A DNA stretch of 64,000 nucleotides from Maritimibacter alkaliphilus. GTDB taxonomy: Bacteria; Pseudomonadota; Alphaproteobacteria; Rhodobacterales; Rhodobacteraceae. Shown in pieces: positions 38,797-49,537 of the stretch. Under the pieces are notes generated by a model. That model did not search any database, was not told where the DNA came from, and was given only the letters and a program-made list of their open reading frames with translations. How positions within the stretch are numbered: position 1 is the first letter of the stretch; each line of letters starts with the position of its first letter. A program made the position numbers and the translations under genes. Location: contig NZ_JAHVIT010000001.1 in NCBI RefSeq assembly GCF_019801605.1, forward strand, positions 124,001 through 188,000, written 5' to 3'.

Positions 38797-41346
38797 GTGC
38801 AGCAGCCCGAGATGACCCTGATCACCCCGACCGCGCCCCTGACCGTGGCGCAGCATGGCGGGCGTGCGAAATGCCTGCAGCGCCTCGTGCGCCTCGACCT
38901 GCCTGTGCCGCTGACGGTCGCGCTCTCCTTCGACGAGGTGCACCGGATCGCGGCGGGCGACCTGCCTGACATCGACCGTTTGCTGGCGCCCTTCGGGCCG
39001 GCGCCGCTGCTCTGCGTGCGGCCCTCCTCGGAGGATCCGGACTGGGGCGGGCCGGGGGCGGTGCTGAATATCGGCATCAATGACGACCGCCACGCCGCGC
39101 TGTGCGAGAAGCTGGGCGAACCGGCGGCGACGGGCATCTACATCCGCTTCGTGCAGGCCTATGCGATCCACGTCGCGCGTCTGGACCCGGACATGTTCGA
39201 CGGGCTGGAGATGGAAGGCCCCGAGGGGCTGAAGGCGGTGCTGGAGGCCTACGAGGAGGAAACCGAGGAGGTCTTCCCGCAGGATCCGGGCGTGCAGCTG
39301 GCGGCGGTCCTGCGCTCCATGGCGCGGGCCTGGGAAGGCACCACCGCACGGCTGCTGCGGCAGGCCAAGGGCGCGCCCGCCGATGCGGGCCTCGGGCTCG
39401 TGGTGCAGGAGATGGCGCTGGGGCTGGGGCAGGGGGAATGCGGCTCGGGCGTGATCCAGCTGGTGAGTTCCGCCACCGGGCGGCCCAAGATCACCGGGCG
39501 TTACCTGAGCCAGAGCCAGGGCCGGGAAGCGCTGGCGGGCGGGGCCTCCTCTCTCTTCCTCGCACGGGACCCGCGCGGGCCCTCGCTGGAGGAGCTGGCG
39601 CCGGAGGCCTTCGACCAGCTGATCGCGCATACACGGCTGATGCGGATCAAGCTGCGCGAGGAGATGCAGACCGAATTCACCATCGAGAACGGGCAGGTCC
39701 ATGTGCTCGACGGGGTGCGCATCCCGCGCTCCTCCCGCGCCGCGGTGCGGATCGCGGTGCAGCTGGCACAGGAGGGGATCATCCCCCGGCAGGAGGCGCT
39801 CCTGCGGGTCGAGCCGCGGGCGCTGAACGAGATGCTGCACCGGCAGGTGGACCCGGACGCGCCGCGCGACGTCATCGGCCACGGCATCGCGGCCAGCCCC
39901 GGCGCGGCCGCCGGGCGCATCGTCTTCTCCGCCGCCGAGGCACAGGCCGCCGCCGCCCGGGGCGAGCCCTGCATCCTTGTGCGCCGCGAGACCTCGCCGG
40001 AGGACATCCGGGGCATGCATGCGGCGGTGGCGGTGCTGACCGAACGCGGCGGGATCACCAGCCACGCGGCAGTGATCGGCCGGGGCCTCGGCCTGCCCTG
40101 CGTGGTGGGGGCGAGCGACCTGAAGTTCAACCTCGTCAAGGAGCAGCTCTTTGCCGGGGACGGGCGCCGCTTCCGCGCGGGCGACGTGATCACGGTCAAC
40201 GGCACCAACGGGCAGGTGCTGGCCGGGGAGGCGCCCCTGCTGGAGGCCGCGCAGGACGAATCCTTCCAGGCGCTGATGTCCTGGGCCGAGGCGGAGAGCG
40301 ACATCGGCATCCGCGCCAACGCCGACACGCCCGCCGACGCGCAGACCGCGCGCAACTTCAACGCCGAGGGCATCGGGCTCTGCCGGACCGAGCACATGTT
40401 CTTCGAGGCCGACCGCCTGACGGTGATGCGCGAGATGATCTTCGCCGACCGGCCCGAGGACCGGCGCACCGCGCTGGACCGGCTTCTGCCGATGCAGCGG
40501 CACGATTTCATCGAGCTCTTCCGCATCATGCAGGGGCTGCCGGTCTGCATCCGGCTCTTCGATCCGCCGCTGCACGAGTTCCTCCCCTCGGACCGCAACG
40601 GGCTGCGCGAACTGGCCGAGGCGCTGTCGCTGCCGCTCTCGACGGTGACCCGCCGGGTGGAGGGGATGGGGGAGTATAACCCCATGCTGGGAATGCGCGG
40701 CGTGCGCCTCGGGATCACCATCCCCGAGATCTACGACATGCAGGCCCGTGCCATCTTTGAGGCGACGCTGGCGGCCAGCCGCGAGGGCGCCCCAGTGGTG
40801 CCCGAGATCATGATCCCGCTGGTCTCGGCCAAGCGCGAGGTGGAGCTGGTGAAGACCCGGATCGACGCCGTCGCCGCCGCCGTGCGGACCGAGCGCGGGC
40901 GTGACTTCACCTATCGGCTGGGTGTCATGGTGGAGACCCCGCGGGCCGCCCTGAGGGCGGGCGAGATCGCCCCCCATGCGGCCTTCCTGTCCTTCGGGAC
41001 GAACGACCTGACGCAGATGACCTACGGGCTCTCGCGCGATGACGCGGGGCGCTTCATGTCGGCCTACGTGCAGCAGGGGGTCTACCCGGAGGATCCCTTC
41101 CACACGCTCGACACCGAAGGTGTGGGAGAATTGCTCGAGATCGGGGCCGATCGCGGCCGTGCAGCACGAAAGGATCTTGTGCTTTCCATATGTGGTGAAC
41201 ACGGCGGTAACCCCGAATCAATCGCCTTCTGCCGGAAGGCCGGATTCAACTATGTGTCGTGTTCGCCTTTCCGGGTTCCCGTCGCACGCCTTGCCGCAGC
41301 CCAGCTGGCCCTGCGATCCGTGGGCGAAAATACGCCTACGAATTGA
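38797..41346 (+). CDS. Diverged pyruvate phosphate dikinase-like PEP-utilising protein
   Basis: About 849 residues from GTG 38797, chosen because AAAGAGG lies ahead; an ATG at 38812 is an alternative. The C-terminal two-thirds match PPDK: the swivel domain with phospho-histidine in GGITSHAAVIGRGLGLPCVVG, and the PEP-binding barrel with GFGTNDLTQ-like SFGTNDLTQMTYGLSRDD and SICGEHGGNP. The N-terminal nucleotide-binding part is short and diverged: VRPSSEDPDWGGPGAVLNIG replaces the usual VRSGA and SMPGMMDTVLNLG. It may therefore be a PEP/pyruvate enzyme with altered nucleotide use, or a regulatory relative. The normal ppdK is not in the window. Confidence 0.82.
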   Translation: MQQPEMTLITPTAPLTVAQHGGRAKCLQRLVRLDLPVPLTVALSFDEVHRIAAGDLPDIDRLLAPFGPAPLLCVRPSSEDPDWGGPGAVLNIGINDDRHAALCEKLGEPAATGIYIRFVQAYAIHVARLDPDMFDGLEMEGPEGLKAVLEAYEEETEEVFPQDPGVQLAAVLRSMARAWEGTTARLLRQAKGAPADAGLGLVVQEMALGLGQGECGSGVIQLVSSATGRPKITGRYLSQSQGREALAGGASSLFLARDPRGPSLEELAPEAFDQLIAHTRLMRIKLREEMQTEFTIENGQVHVLDGVRIPRSSRAAVRIAVQLAQEGIIPRQEALLRVEPRALNEMLHRQVDPDAPRDVIGHGIAASPGAAAGRIVFSAAEAQAAAARGEPCILVRRETSPEDIRGMHAAVAVLTERGGITSHAAVIGRGLGLPCVVGASDLKFNLVKEQLFAGDGRRFRAGDVITVNGTNGQVLAGEAPLLEAAQDESFQALMSWAEAESDIGIRANADTPADAQTARNFNAEGIGLCRTEHMFFEADRLTVMREMIFADRPEDRRTALDRLLPMQRHDFIELFRIMQGLPVCIRLFDPPLHEFLPSDRNGLRELAEALSLPLSTVTRRVEGMGEYNPMLGMRGVRLGITIPEIYDMQARAIFEATLAASREGAPVVPEIMIPLVSAKREVELVKTRIDAVAAAVRTERGRDFTYRLGVMVETPRAALRAGEIAPHAAFLSFGTNDLTQMTYGLSRDDAGRFMSAYVQQGVYPEDPFHTLDTEGVGELLEIGADRGRAARKDLVLSICGEHGGNPESIAFCRKAGFNYVSCSPFRVPVARLAAAQLALRSVGENTPTN

Positions 41347-41501
41347 AAGCAGATTCAATGGGTTGTCTGTGTAAACGCATGATGACGCAACGAGTTCCCA
41401 AGGTTTAAAAAGTCTCAAGACTCGACGGTATGGTCCATTTCCTTTAGGGCATCTCGACGATTGCCGCCTTGGGGACCGCGGCTGCTTGGGAACGGGACGC
41501 G

Positions 41502-42116
41502 ATGCGACTGAAAATTCTGACGGTACTTCTCTGCGTTTTCGCAGGTGCGGCGACGGCTGAAACGGCTGTGGACGGGCTCGTGAAGCAGGAGCAATCGGCG
41601 CTGAACAAGCTGTCGACCGGCAAGCTGAGCGACCTGCTTAAAAAACCGGCAAAGTCGAAGGTGGAGTATTCCCGCGACTGGCTGGCGAAGCAGCCAAAGG
41701 CCGCAGGCGACGCGGAATGGCAGTGTCTCTCGGAGGCGCTCTACTTCGAGGCCCGCGGCGAGAGCGTGAAGGGCCAGTTCGCCGTGGCGGAAGTGATCCT
41801 GAACCGGGTCGACAGCCCCGATTTCCCGAACACCGTCTGCGGTGTCGTGAAGCAGGGCACCGGGCGCAAGTACGCTTGCCAGTTCACCTACACCTGCGAT
41901 GGCAAGTCCGACGCGATCCGCGAGCCCAAGGCCTATGTCAACGTGGGCAAGGTGGCCGAGGCCGTCCTCGCCGGCGCCCCCCGGGAACTGACCGGCGGCG
42001 CCACCTACTACCACACCCGCGCGGTGAGCCCGAAGTGGTCGCGCAAGTTCGCCAAGACCGCGACGATCGGTGTGCATTTCTTCTACAAGGCCCCCACGCG
42101 CGTCAGCGTGAACTGA
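41502..42116 (+). CDS. SleB-type cell wall hydrolase
   Basis: A 204-residue protein with a signal peptide (ILTVLLCVFAGAATA) and a Hydrolase_2/SleB-like domain in the second half: CLSEALYFEARGESVKGQFAVAEVILNRVDSPDFPNTVCGVVKQG, where E83 of YFEARGE is the expected catalytic glutamate. SleB and CwlJ relatives are lytic transglycosylases or amidases; non-sporulating alphaproteobacteria use them in wall remodelling. The CQFTYTCDG segment is a further family match. The start at 41502 is preceded by GGGACGCG, a modest site. The upstream 150 bases are AT-richer and hold the promoter. Confidence 0.93.
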   Translation: MRLKILTVLLCVFAGAATAETAVDGLVKQEQSALNKLSTGKLSDLLKKPAKSKVEYSRDWLAKQPKAAGDAEWQCLSEALYFEARGESVKGQFAVAEVILNRVDSPDFPNTVCGVVKQGTGRKYACQFTYTCDGKSDAIREPKAYVNVGKVAEAVLAGAPRELTGGATYYHTRAVSPKWSRKFAKTATIGVHFFYKAPTRVSVN

Positions 42117-42245
42117 CCGCCATCGCCGTGCCGCCGCGCCCGTCGCAGGGCAGGGCGCTGCGCTGACGGCAACGTATGGCCGGAGCGCGCGACGCGGGGC
42201 CCGGCTGCCCTTGCCAAGGCCGCCTGTTTCGCGCATTCAACGGCC

Positions 42246-43256
42246 ATGACCCCCTGTTACCGGCCAATCCCTTTCCAGGGCCTCGCCCGGCCCGGCACCG
42301 CGGTGCCCCTTGCCGGCGGACCGCTGTTCTTCGACCGTGCCGAGCGGCTGCTGCCCGACGGCAGCCGGGAACTGGTGCCGGTCTCCGAGATCCCGTCCGA
42401 CCTGCTTGAGCGCCTGACCGCGCCCCGCGCGCCGCTGGCCCGGATCGACTGGGCACAGACGCGGATCATGGGCATCCTTAACGTCACCCCGGACAGCTTC
42501 TCGGATGGCGGGCGCCACAACGACCTGCCGCGCGCGGTGGACCATGCCCGGGCCATGCAGGCCGCAGGGGCCGACATGCTGGACATCGGCGGCGAGAGCA
42601 CGCGCCCGGGCGCCGATCCGGTTGAAGAGGCCGAGGAGGAGGCGCGCACCGCCCCCGTGATCGCGGCGATCCGGGCCGAGACCGATGTGCCGATCTCCAT
42701 CGACACCCGCCGCGCGGGGCCGGGCGTGGCCGCCATGGCGGCGGGCGCGGACCTGATCAACGACGTGGCCGCCCTGCTGGACGATGCCGCGCTGGAAGAG
42801 GCCGTGGTGACAAACCGCTGGCCGGTCAGCCTGATGCACATGAAGGGCACGCCGCAGACGATGCAGAAGGACCCGCGCTACGATCACGTGGTGCTGGAGG
42901 TCTTTGCCCATCTCGAGGCCCGCATCGCGGCGCTGGAGGCCAAGGGCCTGCCGCGCGCGTGCATCATGGTCGATCCCGGGATCGGCTTTGCCAAGACGGT
43001 GGATCACAACCTTGCGCTGCTGCGCGACATCTCGGTCTTTCACGGGCTGGGATGCCCGATCCTGCTGGGCGTCTCGCGCAAGCGGTTCATCGGGGATATC
43101 GGACAGGCCGCGGAGGCGCGCGCGCGCTTCCCCGGCTCCATGGCCGTGGCACTGGCCGCCCTGGGGCAGGGGGTGCAGATGCTGCGGGTACATGACGTGG
43201 CCGAGACCGCGCAGGCGGTTCGGCTCTGGCAGAAGGTCACATTCGGGGGAGCGTGA
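42246..43256 (+). CDS. folP: Dihydropteroate synthase
   Basis: Condenses p-aminobenzoate with dihydropterin pyrophosphate in folate synthesis, the sulfonamide target. It has 336 residues including an unusual N-terminal lead of about 70 residues. The TIM-barrel motifs are intact: [63 protein letters not shown] and GVSRKRFIG. The stop overlaps the glmM start as TGATG, so the two are co-translated, a common folP-glmM pairing in bacteria. Confidence 0.97.
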   Translation: MTPCYRPIPFQGLARPGTAVPLAGGPLFFDRAERLLPDGSRELVPVSEIPSDLLERLTAPRAPLARIDWAQTRIMGILNVTPDSFSDGGRHNDLPRAVDHARAMQAAGADMLDIGGESTRPGADPVEEAEEEARTAPVIAAIRAETDVPISIDTRRAGPGVAAMAAGADLINDVAALLDDAALEEAVVTNRWPVSLMHMKGTPQTMQKDPRYDHVVLEVFAHLEARIAALEAKGLPRACIMVDPGIGFAKTVDHNLALLRDISVFHGLGCPILLGVSRKRFIGDIGQAAEARARFPGSMAVALAALGQGVQMLRVHDVAETAQAVRLWQKVTFGGA

Positions 43257-44599
43257 TGGGACGACAATTCTTTGGCACCGACGGCGTGCGGGGGCGGGCG
43301 AATTCCGCGCCCATGACGGCCGAGATGGCGCTGCGCATCGGCGCGGCGGCCGGGCGCTACTTCCGGCGTGACAACAGCCGCGCGCATCGTGTGGTGATCG
43401 GCAAGGACACCCGCCTCTCGGGCTACATGTTCGAGAACGCGCTGACCGCCGGGCTGACCTCGACGGGGATGAACGTGCTGCTGCTCGGCCCGGTGCCGAC
43501 GCCTGCCGTGGGGCTGCTGACGCCCTCGATGCGCGCCGACCTCGGCGTGATGATCTCGGCCAGCCACAACCCGGCAGAGGACAACGGGATCAAGTTCTTC
43601 GGCCCCGATGGCTTCAAGCTGTCCGACGAGGCCGAGGAAGAGATCGAACGTCTCGTGCTGGAGGGCGTCGAGCCCGCGCAGGCCCCGAACATCGGCCGGG
43701 CCAAGCATATCTATGACGGGCGCTTCCGCTACAACGAGCGGCTCAAGACGACGCTGCCGCACGGCATGCGGCTCGACGGGATCAAGGTGGTGATCGACTG
43801 CGCCAACGGCGCGGCCTATCGCACCGCGCCCGAGGTGCTCTGGGAACTGGGCGCCGACGTGATCCCGCTGGGGGTGGACCCCAACGGCACGAATATCAAC
43901 GCCAACTGCGGCTCGACCCACCCTGAGGCGGCGGCGGCGGCCGTGGTCGCCCATGGTGCGGACCTCGGGATCTGCCTCGATGGGGATGCGGACCGGGTGA
44001 TCCTGATCGACGAGACCGGCGCCGTGGCCGACGGCGACCAGATCATGGCGCTGCTCGCGGCCCGCTGGGCCGAGGAGGACCGCCTGAAGGGCGGGGCGCT
44101 GGTGGCCACCGTGATGTCGAACCTCGGGTTGGAGCATTTCCTCGAAGGCCGCGGCCTGCGTCTGGAACGCACCAAGGTCGGCGACCGCTACGTGGTGGAA
44201 CGGATGCGCGCCGGGGGCTTCAACCTGGGCGGCGAGCAATCGGGCCACATCGTGATGACCGACTACGCCACGACCGGCGACGGGCTGATGGCCGCGCTGC
44301 AGGTGGTGGCCGAGATGGTCCGCTCGGGCCGCCCGGCGTCGGAACTGGCCAAGCAGTTCGAGCGCGTGCCGCAGGTGCTGAAGAACGTCCGCTTCGCCGC
44401 GGGGTCCACCCCGCTCGAAGCCGAGAGCGTGCAGGCCGCCATCGCGGCGGGTGAGGGCCGCCTGACGGGCAACGGCCGTCTGGTGATCCGCAAGTCCGGG
44501 ACTGAGCCGCTGATCCGTGTCATGGCCGAAAGCACCGATGCCGTCCTCATGGAAGGCGTCGTGGACAATATCGTGGCGGCGGTCGAAGCGGCGGGCTGA
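43256..44599 (+). CDS. glmM: Phosphoglucosamine mutase
   Basis: Converts glucosamine-6-phosphate to glucosamine-1-phosphate for UDP-GlcNAc and cell wall synthesis. It has 447 residues, with FGTDGVRG at the start, the phosphoserine S103 in ISASHNP, the metal-binding DGDADR, and the substrate-binding GGEQSGHI and [12 protein letters not shown] at the end. I take the ATG at 43256, which overlaps the folP stop; the GTG one codon earlier would give a near-identical protein. Confidence 0.98.
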   Translation: MGRQFFGTDGVRGRANSAPMTAEMALRIGAAAGRYFRRDNSRAHRVVIGKDTRLSGYMFENALTAGLTSTGMNVLLLGPVPTPAVGLLTPSMRADLGVMISASHNPAEDNGIKFFGPDGFKLSDEAEEEIERLVLEGVEPAQAPNIGRAKHIYDGRFRYNERLKTTLPHGMRLDGIKVVIDCANGAAYRTAPEVLWELGADVIPLGVDPNGTNINANCGSTHPEAAAAAVVAHGADLGICLDGDADRVILIDETGAVADGDQIMALLAARWAEEDRLKGGALVATVMSNLGLEHFLEGRGLRLERTKVGDRYVVERMRAGGFNLGGEQSGHIVMTDYATTGDGLMAALQVVAEMVRSGRPASELAKQFERVPQVLKNVRFAAGSTPLEAESVQAAIAAGEGRLTGNGRLVIRKSGTEPLIRVMAESTDAVLMEGVVDNIVAAVEAAG

Positions 44600-44668
44600 G
44601 GTCCGCGCTGCCATCGGAGCGGGCGGCGTCCTGTCCGGCCGAGGCTGAGGCCGATCACGGGCCGGCGC

Positions 44669-45556
44669 TCATCCCGCGCGGATCACCTCCAGCAGCGCCT
44701 CGGCCGCGCGGGTCCTGTGGCGCTCCGGATGCGAGAGCACCGCGAAGGGTCGCGCGGGGCGCGGGGCCCATGTGACCCGCCGGATGGCCAGCCCGCGCGC
44801 CCGGGCCGCCGGCACCGCCCGGTGTGAAAGCATCGCCACCGCGCCCCCCGTGGCCACCCCCGCCAGCACCGCCTCGTTCGACGGCAGGTCGAGCGCCACG
44901 GAGAGTTCTGCTGCGCGCAATCCCATCGCCGCGAGATGTGCCTCGAAGACCGACCGCGTGCCGGAACCGTCCTCGCGCAGCAGCCATGTGAAGCGCCGGT
45001 AGTCCTGCGCGGTGAAACCCCTCTGCCGCGCCGCAGGATGCTGCCGCGAGAGCACAAGCACCAGCTCATCCCGGGCCACCACCTGCCGCCGCAGCGGACT
45101 GTCGGGCAAGTCACCCTCTATGAAGCCGAGATCCGCCGCACCTTCCTGCACCGCTGTGGCCGCCTGCGCGGTATTGCCGACGGCGAGGGAGAGCGCGACC
45201 TCCGGGTGCATTTCGTGAAACTGCATCAACCGGGGCGGCAGCCAGTAGCTCGCGACCGTCTGGCTGGCGAAAAGCCGCAGGCTGCCGCGCGTCTCGACCG
45301 AGAGATCGGCCAGCACCAGCGCCGCGGTCTCGGCCTGCGCGAGCACGGCGCGGGCGGCGGGCACGAAGGTCTCGCCCTCCTGCGTCAGGGCAATGCCACG
45401 TCCGACCCGATCGAAGAGTCGCACGCCATGCTGCCGCTCCAGTGCCGCGATGGCGGAGGAGACGGCGCTCTGCGTCATGTTGAGTTGCGCCGCCGCGCGG
45501 GTGACATGGCGCAACTCCGCCACGCACAGGAAAATCCGGATCTGATCGAGGGTCAT
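44669..45556 (-). CDS. LysR-family regulator, YeiE-like
   Basis: A 295-residue LTTR: winged-helix DNA-binding domain (1-60, LDQIRIFLCVAELRHVTRAAAQLNMTQSAVSSAIAALE) and a substrate-binding domain (about 90-290). It is divergently placed to a YeiH-type membrane protein, the standard YeiE-YeiH layout. In enterobacteria YeiE responds to sulfite. The binding pocket here has not been tested. Operator-like dyads lie in the 103-base spacer. The substrate domain keeps LPSNEAVLAGVATGGAVAMLS. Confidence 0.92.
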   Translation of the reverse strand: MTLDQIRIFLCVAELRHVTRAAAQLNMTQSAVSSAIAALERQHGVRLFDRVGRGIALTQEGETFVPAARAVLAQAETAALVLADLSVETRGSLRLFASQTVASYWLPPRLMQFHEMHPEVALSLAVGNTAQAATAVQEGAADLGFIEGDLPDSPLRRQVVARDELVLVLSRQHPAARQRGFTAQDYRRFTWLLREDGSGTRSVFEAHLAAMGLRAAELSVALDLPSNEAVLAGVATGGAVAMLSHRAVPAARARGLAIRRVTWAPRPARPFAVLSHPERHRTRAAEALLEVIRAG

Positions 45557-45572
45557 GGATCATTCATCTAAA

Positions 45573-45599
45573 ATTCCGAACGGAATGACAAATACATTC
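45573..45599. promoter_or_regulatory. Candidate LysR operator dyads
   Basis: A perfect palindrome ATTCCG-AA-CGGAAT (45573-45586) overlaps a second dyad GAATG-acaaata-CATTC (45583-45599). They sit 17-43 bases upstream of the LysR start and 60-87 before the YeiH ATG, in the usual place for LTTR sites. Confidence 0.45.
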
Positions 45600-45659
45600 G
45601 GTTGGAGTGATTGGTGGATGTGAATCATATTCCGGTTCAGCCCCCGGAAGGAGAACGGA

Positions 45660-46676
45660 ATGCCCAGCCTCAGCCAGATCGCCCCTGTCGCGCGCCCCTA
45701 TGGCCTGCGGCGGCTGCTTCCGGGGCTGGCGCTGGTCCTGGGTCTCGCCCTCGCGGCGATGGTGCTGCAACGGGCCACGGGAATCGCCGCCCTCAGCCCC
45801 ATGGTGGTGGCCATGGTGGCGGGCATTGCCCTGCGCAACCTCGCGCCGCTGTCGCCCGCGCTGACCCCGGGGATCGCCTTTGCCATGCGGCGGCTGCTGC
45901 GGGCGGGGGTCGTCCTGCTGGGCTTCCGCCTGACCTTCGGGCAGGTGGCGGAGGTCGGGCTCTCCGGCCTTGCCGTCATTGGCGGGACGCTGGCGGCCAC
46001 CTTCCTGTTCACCAAGGCGGCGGGGCGGGCCCTCGGCCTTGACCGGCAGTTGAGCGAGTTGATCGCGGCGGGAACGTCGGTCTGTGGCGCCTCTGCGGTG
46101 CTCGCGGTCAACACGGTGACCCGGGGCCGGGACGAGGACGTGGCCTATGCCATCGCCTGCGTCACGATCTTCGGCACGCTCTCGATGCTGGCCTATCCGC
46201 TGCTGGCGGGGCCGCTGGGGCTCGACGCTGTCGCCTACGGGCTCTGGACCGGGGCCAGCCTGCACGAGGTGGCGCAGGCGGTGGGCGCGGGGTTCGCGCG
46301 GGGCGAGGCCGCCGGGCAGGTCGCCACCATCGCCAAGCTCAGCCGGGTGATCCTGCTGGCGCCGCTGATCTTCGCGCTCGGGGCCTATGCCCGGGCGAGG
46401 GGGCAGGGCACGGGCGGGGCGGCACCGGTGCCGTGGTTCGTGCTCGGCTTCGTAGCGGCCATCGCGGTGACCTCGCTGGTGCCGCTGCCCGCCGTGGTGC
46501 TGGAGGGGGCGCAGGGCGCCTCGACCCTGATGCTGACCATGGCGCTGGCGGCGATGGGGCTGGAAACCCACATCGGGCGCCTCCGGGCCAAGGGGCTACG
46601 GCCGCTGGCCCTTGGTGCACTGGCGTGGCTCTTCGTCTCGGGGCTGGCGCTGGGGTTGGTCTGGCTGACGGGGTGA
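45660..46676 (+). CDS. YeiH/UPF0324 putative sulfate or sulfite exporter
   Basis: A 338-residue membrane protein with about ten hydrophobic segments. The family signature GTSVCGASAVLAVNTVTRGRDEDVAYAIACVTIFGTLSMLAYPLL is present, together with WTGASLHEVAQAVGAG. Relatives in sulfonate-degrading bacteria (TauZ/SuyZ type) are thought to export sulfate or sulfite, and YeiH in enterobacteria is under YeiE. The ATG at 45660 follows GGAAGGAG. No sulfonate-degrading enzymes are near, so the substrate is inferred from the family. Confidence 0.9.
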   Translation: MPSLSQIAPVARPYGLRRLLPGLALVLGLALAAMVLQRATGIAALSPMVVAMVAGIALRNLAPLSPALTPGIAFAMRRLLRAGVVLLGFRLTFGQVAEVGLSGLAVIGGTLAATFLFTKAAGRALGLDRQLSELIAAGTSVCGASAVLAVNTVTRGRDEDVAYAIACVTIFGTLSMLAYPLLAGPLGLDAVAYGLWTGASLHEVAQAVGAGFARGEAAGQVATIAKLSRVILLAPLIFALGAYARARGQGTGGAAPVPWFVLGFVAAIAVTSLVPLPAVVLEGAQGASTLMLTMALAAMGLETHIGRLRAKGLRPLALGALAWLFVSGLALGLVWLTG

Positions 46677-46770
46677 CGAGCCCTGCGCCCTCCGTGACCG
46701 GGGGCGGGGCCTGCCTCTGCGCTGACTGGTGCGTTGACTGGAGCACTGATTGGCACACCGACCGGCGCGC

Positions 46771-47184
46771 TTACTCCTGAATGCTTTCGAGGTAAGCCAG
46801 CAGGGCGGCTAGTTCGCGCGGGGTGGGCGTCAGCACGCCGTCGATTTCCACCGGCACGAGGTCTTCCGCCATGGCGCCGCCGAACTCGGGCATGACCCGG
46901 GCGAGGTGGCCCTGCACCGGGTCGCCATAGATATAGGCAAGGGCCTGCGCCTCGGGGAAGGTGCCGCCGTTGGCCGCCGCAAGCTTGGTCAGATCGGCCG
47001 GCGCCGTGGCCAGGCCGGAGGCCAGCGGGCCATTGCCGCGCCCCTCGGGGCCATGGCAGGAGGTGCAGTTCGCGGCGAAGAAGGCCGCCCCGTCCGCCCG
47101 GTCGGGCATCCGCGCCTCGGTGCAGGCCACGAGGCCCAGTGCAAGCGCCGCCGCCGCGGCGACCCCGGTATAGCTGTTCGACAT
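46771..47184 (-). CDS. c-type cytochrome lipoprotein
   Basis: A 137-residue protein with a lipobox (ALGLVAC, C21) and one heme c motif C40-TSC-H44 followed by GPEGRGNGPLA. The axial methionine is probably in VMPEFGG. The domain has the length of a class I monoheme cytochrome c, tethered to the membrane and facing the periplasm. The start at 47184 gives a normal lipoprotein signal; a longer frame begins 27 codons upstream but has no support. The partner oxidase is unknown. Confidence 0.9.
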   Translation of the reverse strand: MSNSYTGVAAAAALALGLVACTEARMPDRADGAAFFAANCTSCHGPEGRGNGPLASGLATAPADLTKLAAANGGTFPEAQALAYIYGDPVQGHLARVMPEFGGAMAEDLVPVEIDGVLTPTPRELAALLAYLESIQE

Positions 47185-47350
47185 GTTACCCTCGATCACT
47201 CGTTTGCCTCTTGCCGCGCAGGGCCCCGGCCGGGGCCGCGCTGCGGTTTGCCCCCAGATGATCACAGCGCCGTGGGGATGAAAAGAGGCGGATGGCGGTG
47301 CGGGCGCCGCTGTTCGAGGGGCGGGAACCGGGGGCCATGCAGGTTGCGAA

Positions 47351-47384
47351 GAAAAAGGGCCCGGTCACACGGACCGGGCCCTTT
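47351..47384 (-). terminator. Intrinsic terminator of ilvC
   Basis: A strong stem AAAGGGCCCGGTC with GACCGGGCCCTTT around a five-base loop, and a T-rich run (TTTTTC) on the minus strand. It lies about 30 bases past the ilvC stop and is the clearest terminator in the window along with those at 30.5 and 61.6 kb. Confidence 0.9.
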
Positions 47385-47415
47385 CCGATGTCGATCCGGC
47401 CGCGGCCGGAGGGGA

Positions 47416-48585
<1,170 letters not shown>

Positions 48586-49041
48586 ATGCTCGATGACACC
48601 GACAGGCGTATCCTGCGCCAGTATATGGCAGACCCGGCGATCCGGGCCGCGGACCTGGCTGCGCGCACCGGGCTCAACGCCGCGACCTGCTGGCGCCGGA
48701 TCGAACGGCTCAAGGAACGCGGCATCCTGCGCGGCAGCCGCGCGGTGATCGACTGGCGCAAGCTGGGCTACGAGGTGGAGGTCTCGCTGCGGATTTCCCT
48801 CGACAAGTCGGTGCCGCGGGCCTTCGACGAATTCGCGGCGGAGGCGCGGCTGATCCCCGAGGTGATGGAGATCCAGACCCTGCTGGGGCAGGTGGACATC
48901 CGTATCGGCCTGATCGCCCGCGACATGGCCCATTACCAGGAGATCTATCGCAACCGCATCCTGACCCTGCCGCATATCACCGAGCTGGACGCGCTGATGC
49001 ATGTCGCCCGGATCAAGACCGACGAGACGGTACCGGTGTGA
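48586..49041 (+). CDS. Lrp/AsnC-family regulator 1
   Basis: A 151-residue feast/famine regulator: HTH (DDTDRRILRQYMADPAIRAADLAARTGLNAATCWRRIERLKERGIL) and RAM ligand-binding domain (EVSLRISLDKSVPRAFDEF, then EVMEIQTLLGQVDIRIGLIARDMAHYQEI). It starts at ATG 48586, 147 bases from ilvC and divergent to it. A second Lrp paralogue follows 28 bases later. A branched-chain amino acid response is likely from position but not shown. Confidence 0.93.
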   Translation: MLDDTDRRILRQYMADPAIRAADLAARTGLNAATCWRRIERLKERGILRGSRAVIDWRKLGYEVEVSLRISLDKSVPRAFDEFAAEARLIPEVMEIQTLLGQVDIRIGLIARDMAHYQEIYRNRILTLPHITELDALMHVARIKTDETVPV

Positions 49042-49069
49042 TGAGACCCGTTAGCAGGAGGACCAGAGC

Positions 49070-49537
49070 ATGAGCGCCCCCGTCATCGACCTCGACGAGA
49101 CCGACCGGGCCATCCTGCGCGCACTTGTGGAGGATGCGGAGCAGAGTTCCGGCACGCTGGGCAAGCGGCTTGGCCTGTCGCAGCCTGCGACGTGGCGGCG
49201 GATCAAGCGGATGGAAGAGGCGGGCGTGATCCAGGGCCGGCGGCTGGACCTCGACTTCGCGGCGCTCGGCTTTGGCGTCACGGTCTTCCTCGGCGTGAAG
49301 CTGGGCCGGACCCGGCGCGTGGGGATCGAGGATTTCGAGCGCGCGGTCTCGGCCATCCCGGAAGTGCAGACGGTGGAGCATGTGCTGGGGCTCTACGACT
49401 ACCGGCTGCGGGTAACGGCGCGGGACATCCCCGATTTCGAGCGCGTGCTGCGGCGGCGGATCATGACGCTGCCCGGCGTGGGCAGCGTGGATGCGAACGT
49501 GATGCTCTCGGAGGAGCGGCTGCCGGGGCCGATCTGA
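49070..49537 (+). CDS. Lrp/AsnC-family regulator 2
   Basis: A 155-residue Lrp paralogue with the same layout: HTH (DLDETDRAILRALVEDAEQSSGTLGKRLGLSQPATWRRIKRMEEAGVIQGRR split by the recognition helix) and RAM domain (GVKLGRTRRVGIEDFERAVSAIPEVQTVEHVLGLYDYRLRV). ATG 49070 has AGGAGGACC ahead. The pair forms a likely operon and could form mixed oligomers, as some tandem Lrp proteins do. Same-direction placement suggests local duplication followed by divergence. Confidence 0.92.
   Translation: MSAPVIDLDETDRAILRALVEDAEQSSGTLGKRLGLSQPATWRRIKRMEEAGVIQGRRLDLDFAALGFGVTVFLGVKLGRTRRVGIEDFERAVSAIPEVQTVEHVLGLYDYRLRVTARDIPDFERVLRRRIMTLPGVGSVDANVMLSEERLPGPI

Noticed and set aside
35394..39137. Long minus-strand open frame of about 1,250 codons across rpiB, glyS and the PPDK-like gene
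   Set aside because: Antisense to confident genes, with low-complexity composition. Same explanation as above.
38572..41202. Minus-strand open frame of about 876 codons opposite the PPDK-like gene
   Set aside because: Shadow of a GC-rich coding sequence; no ribosome site and no family match.
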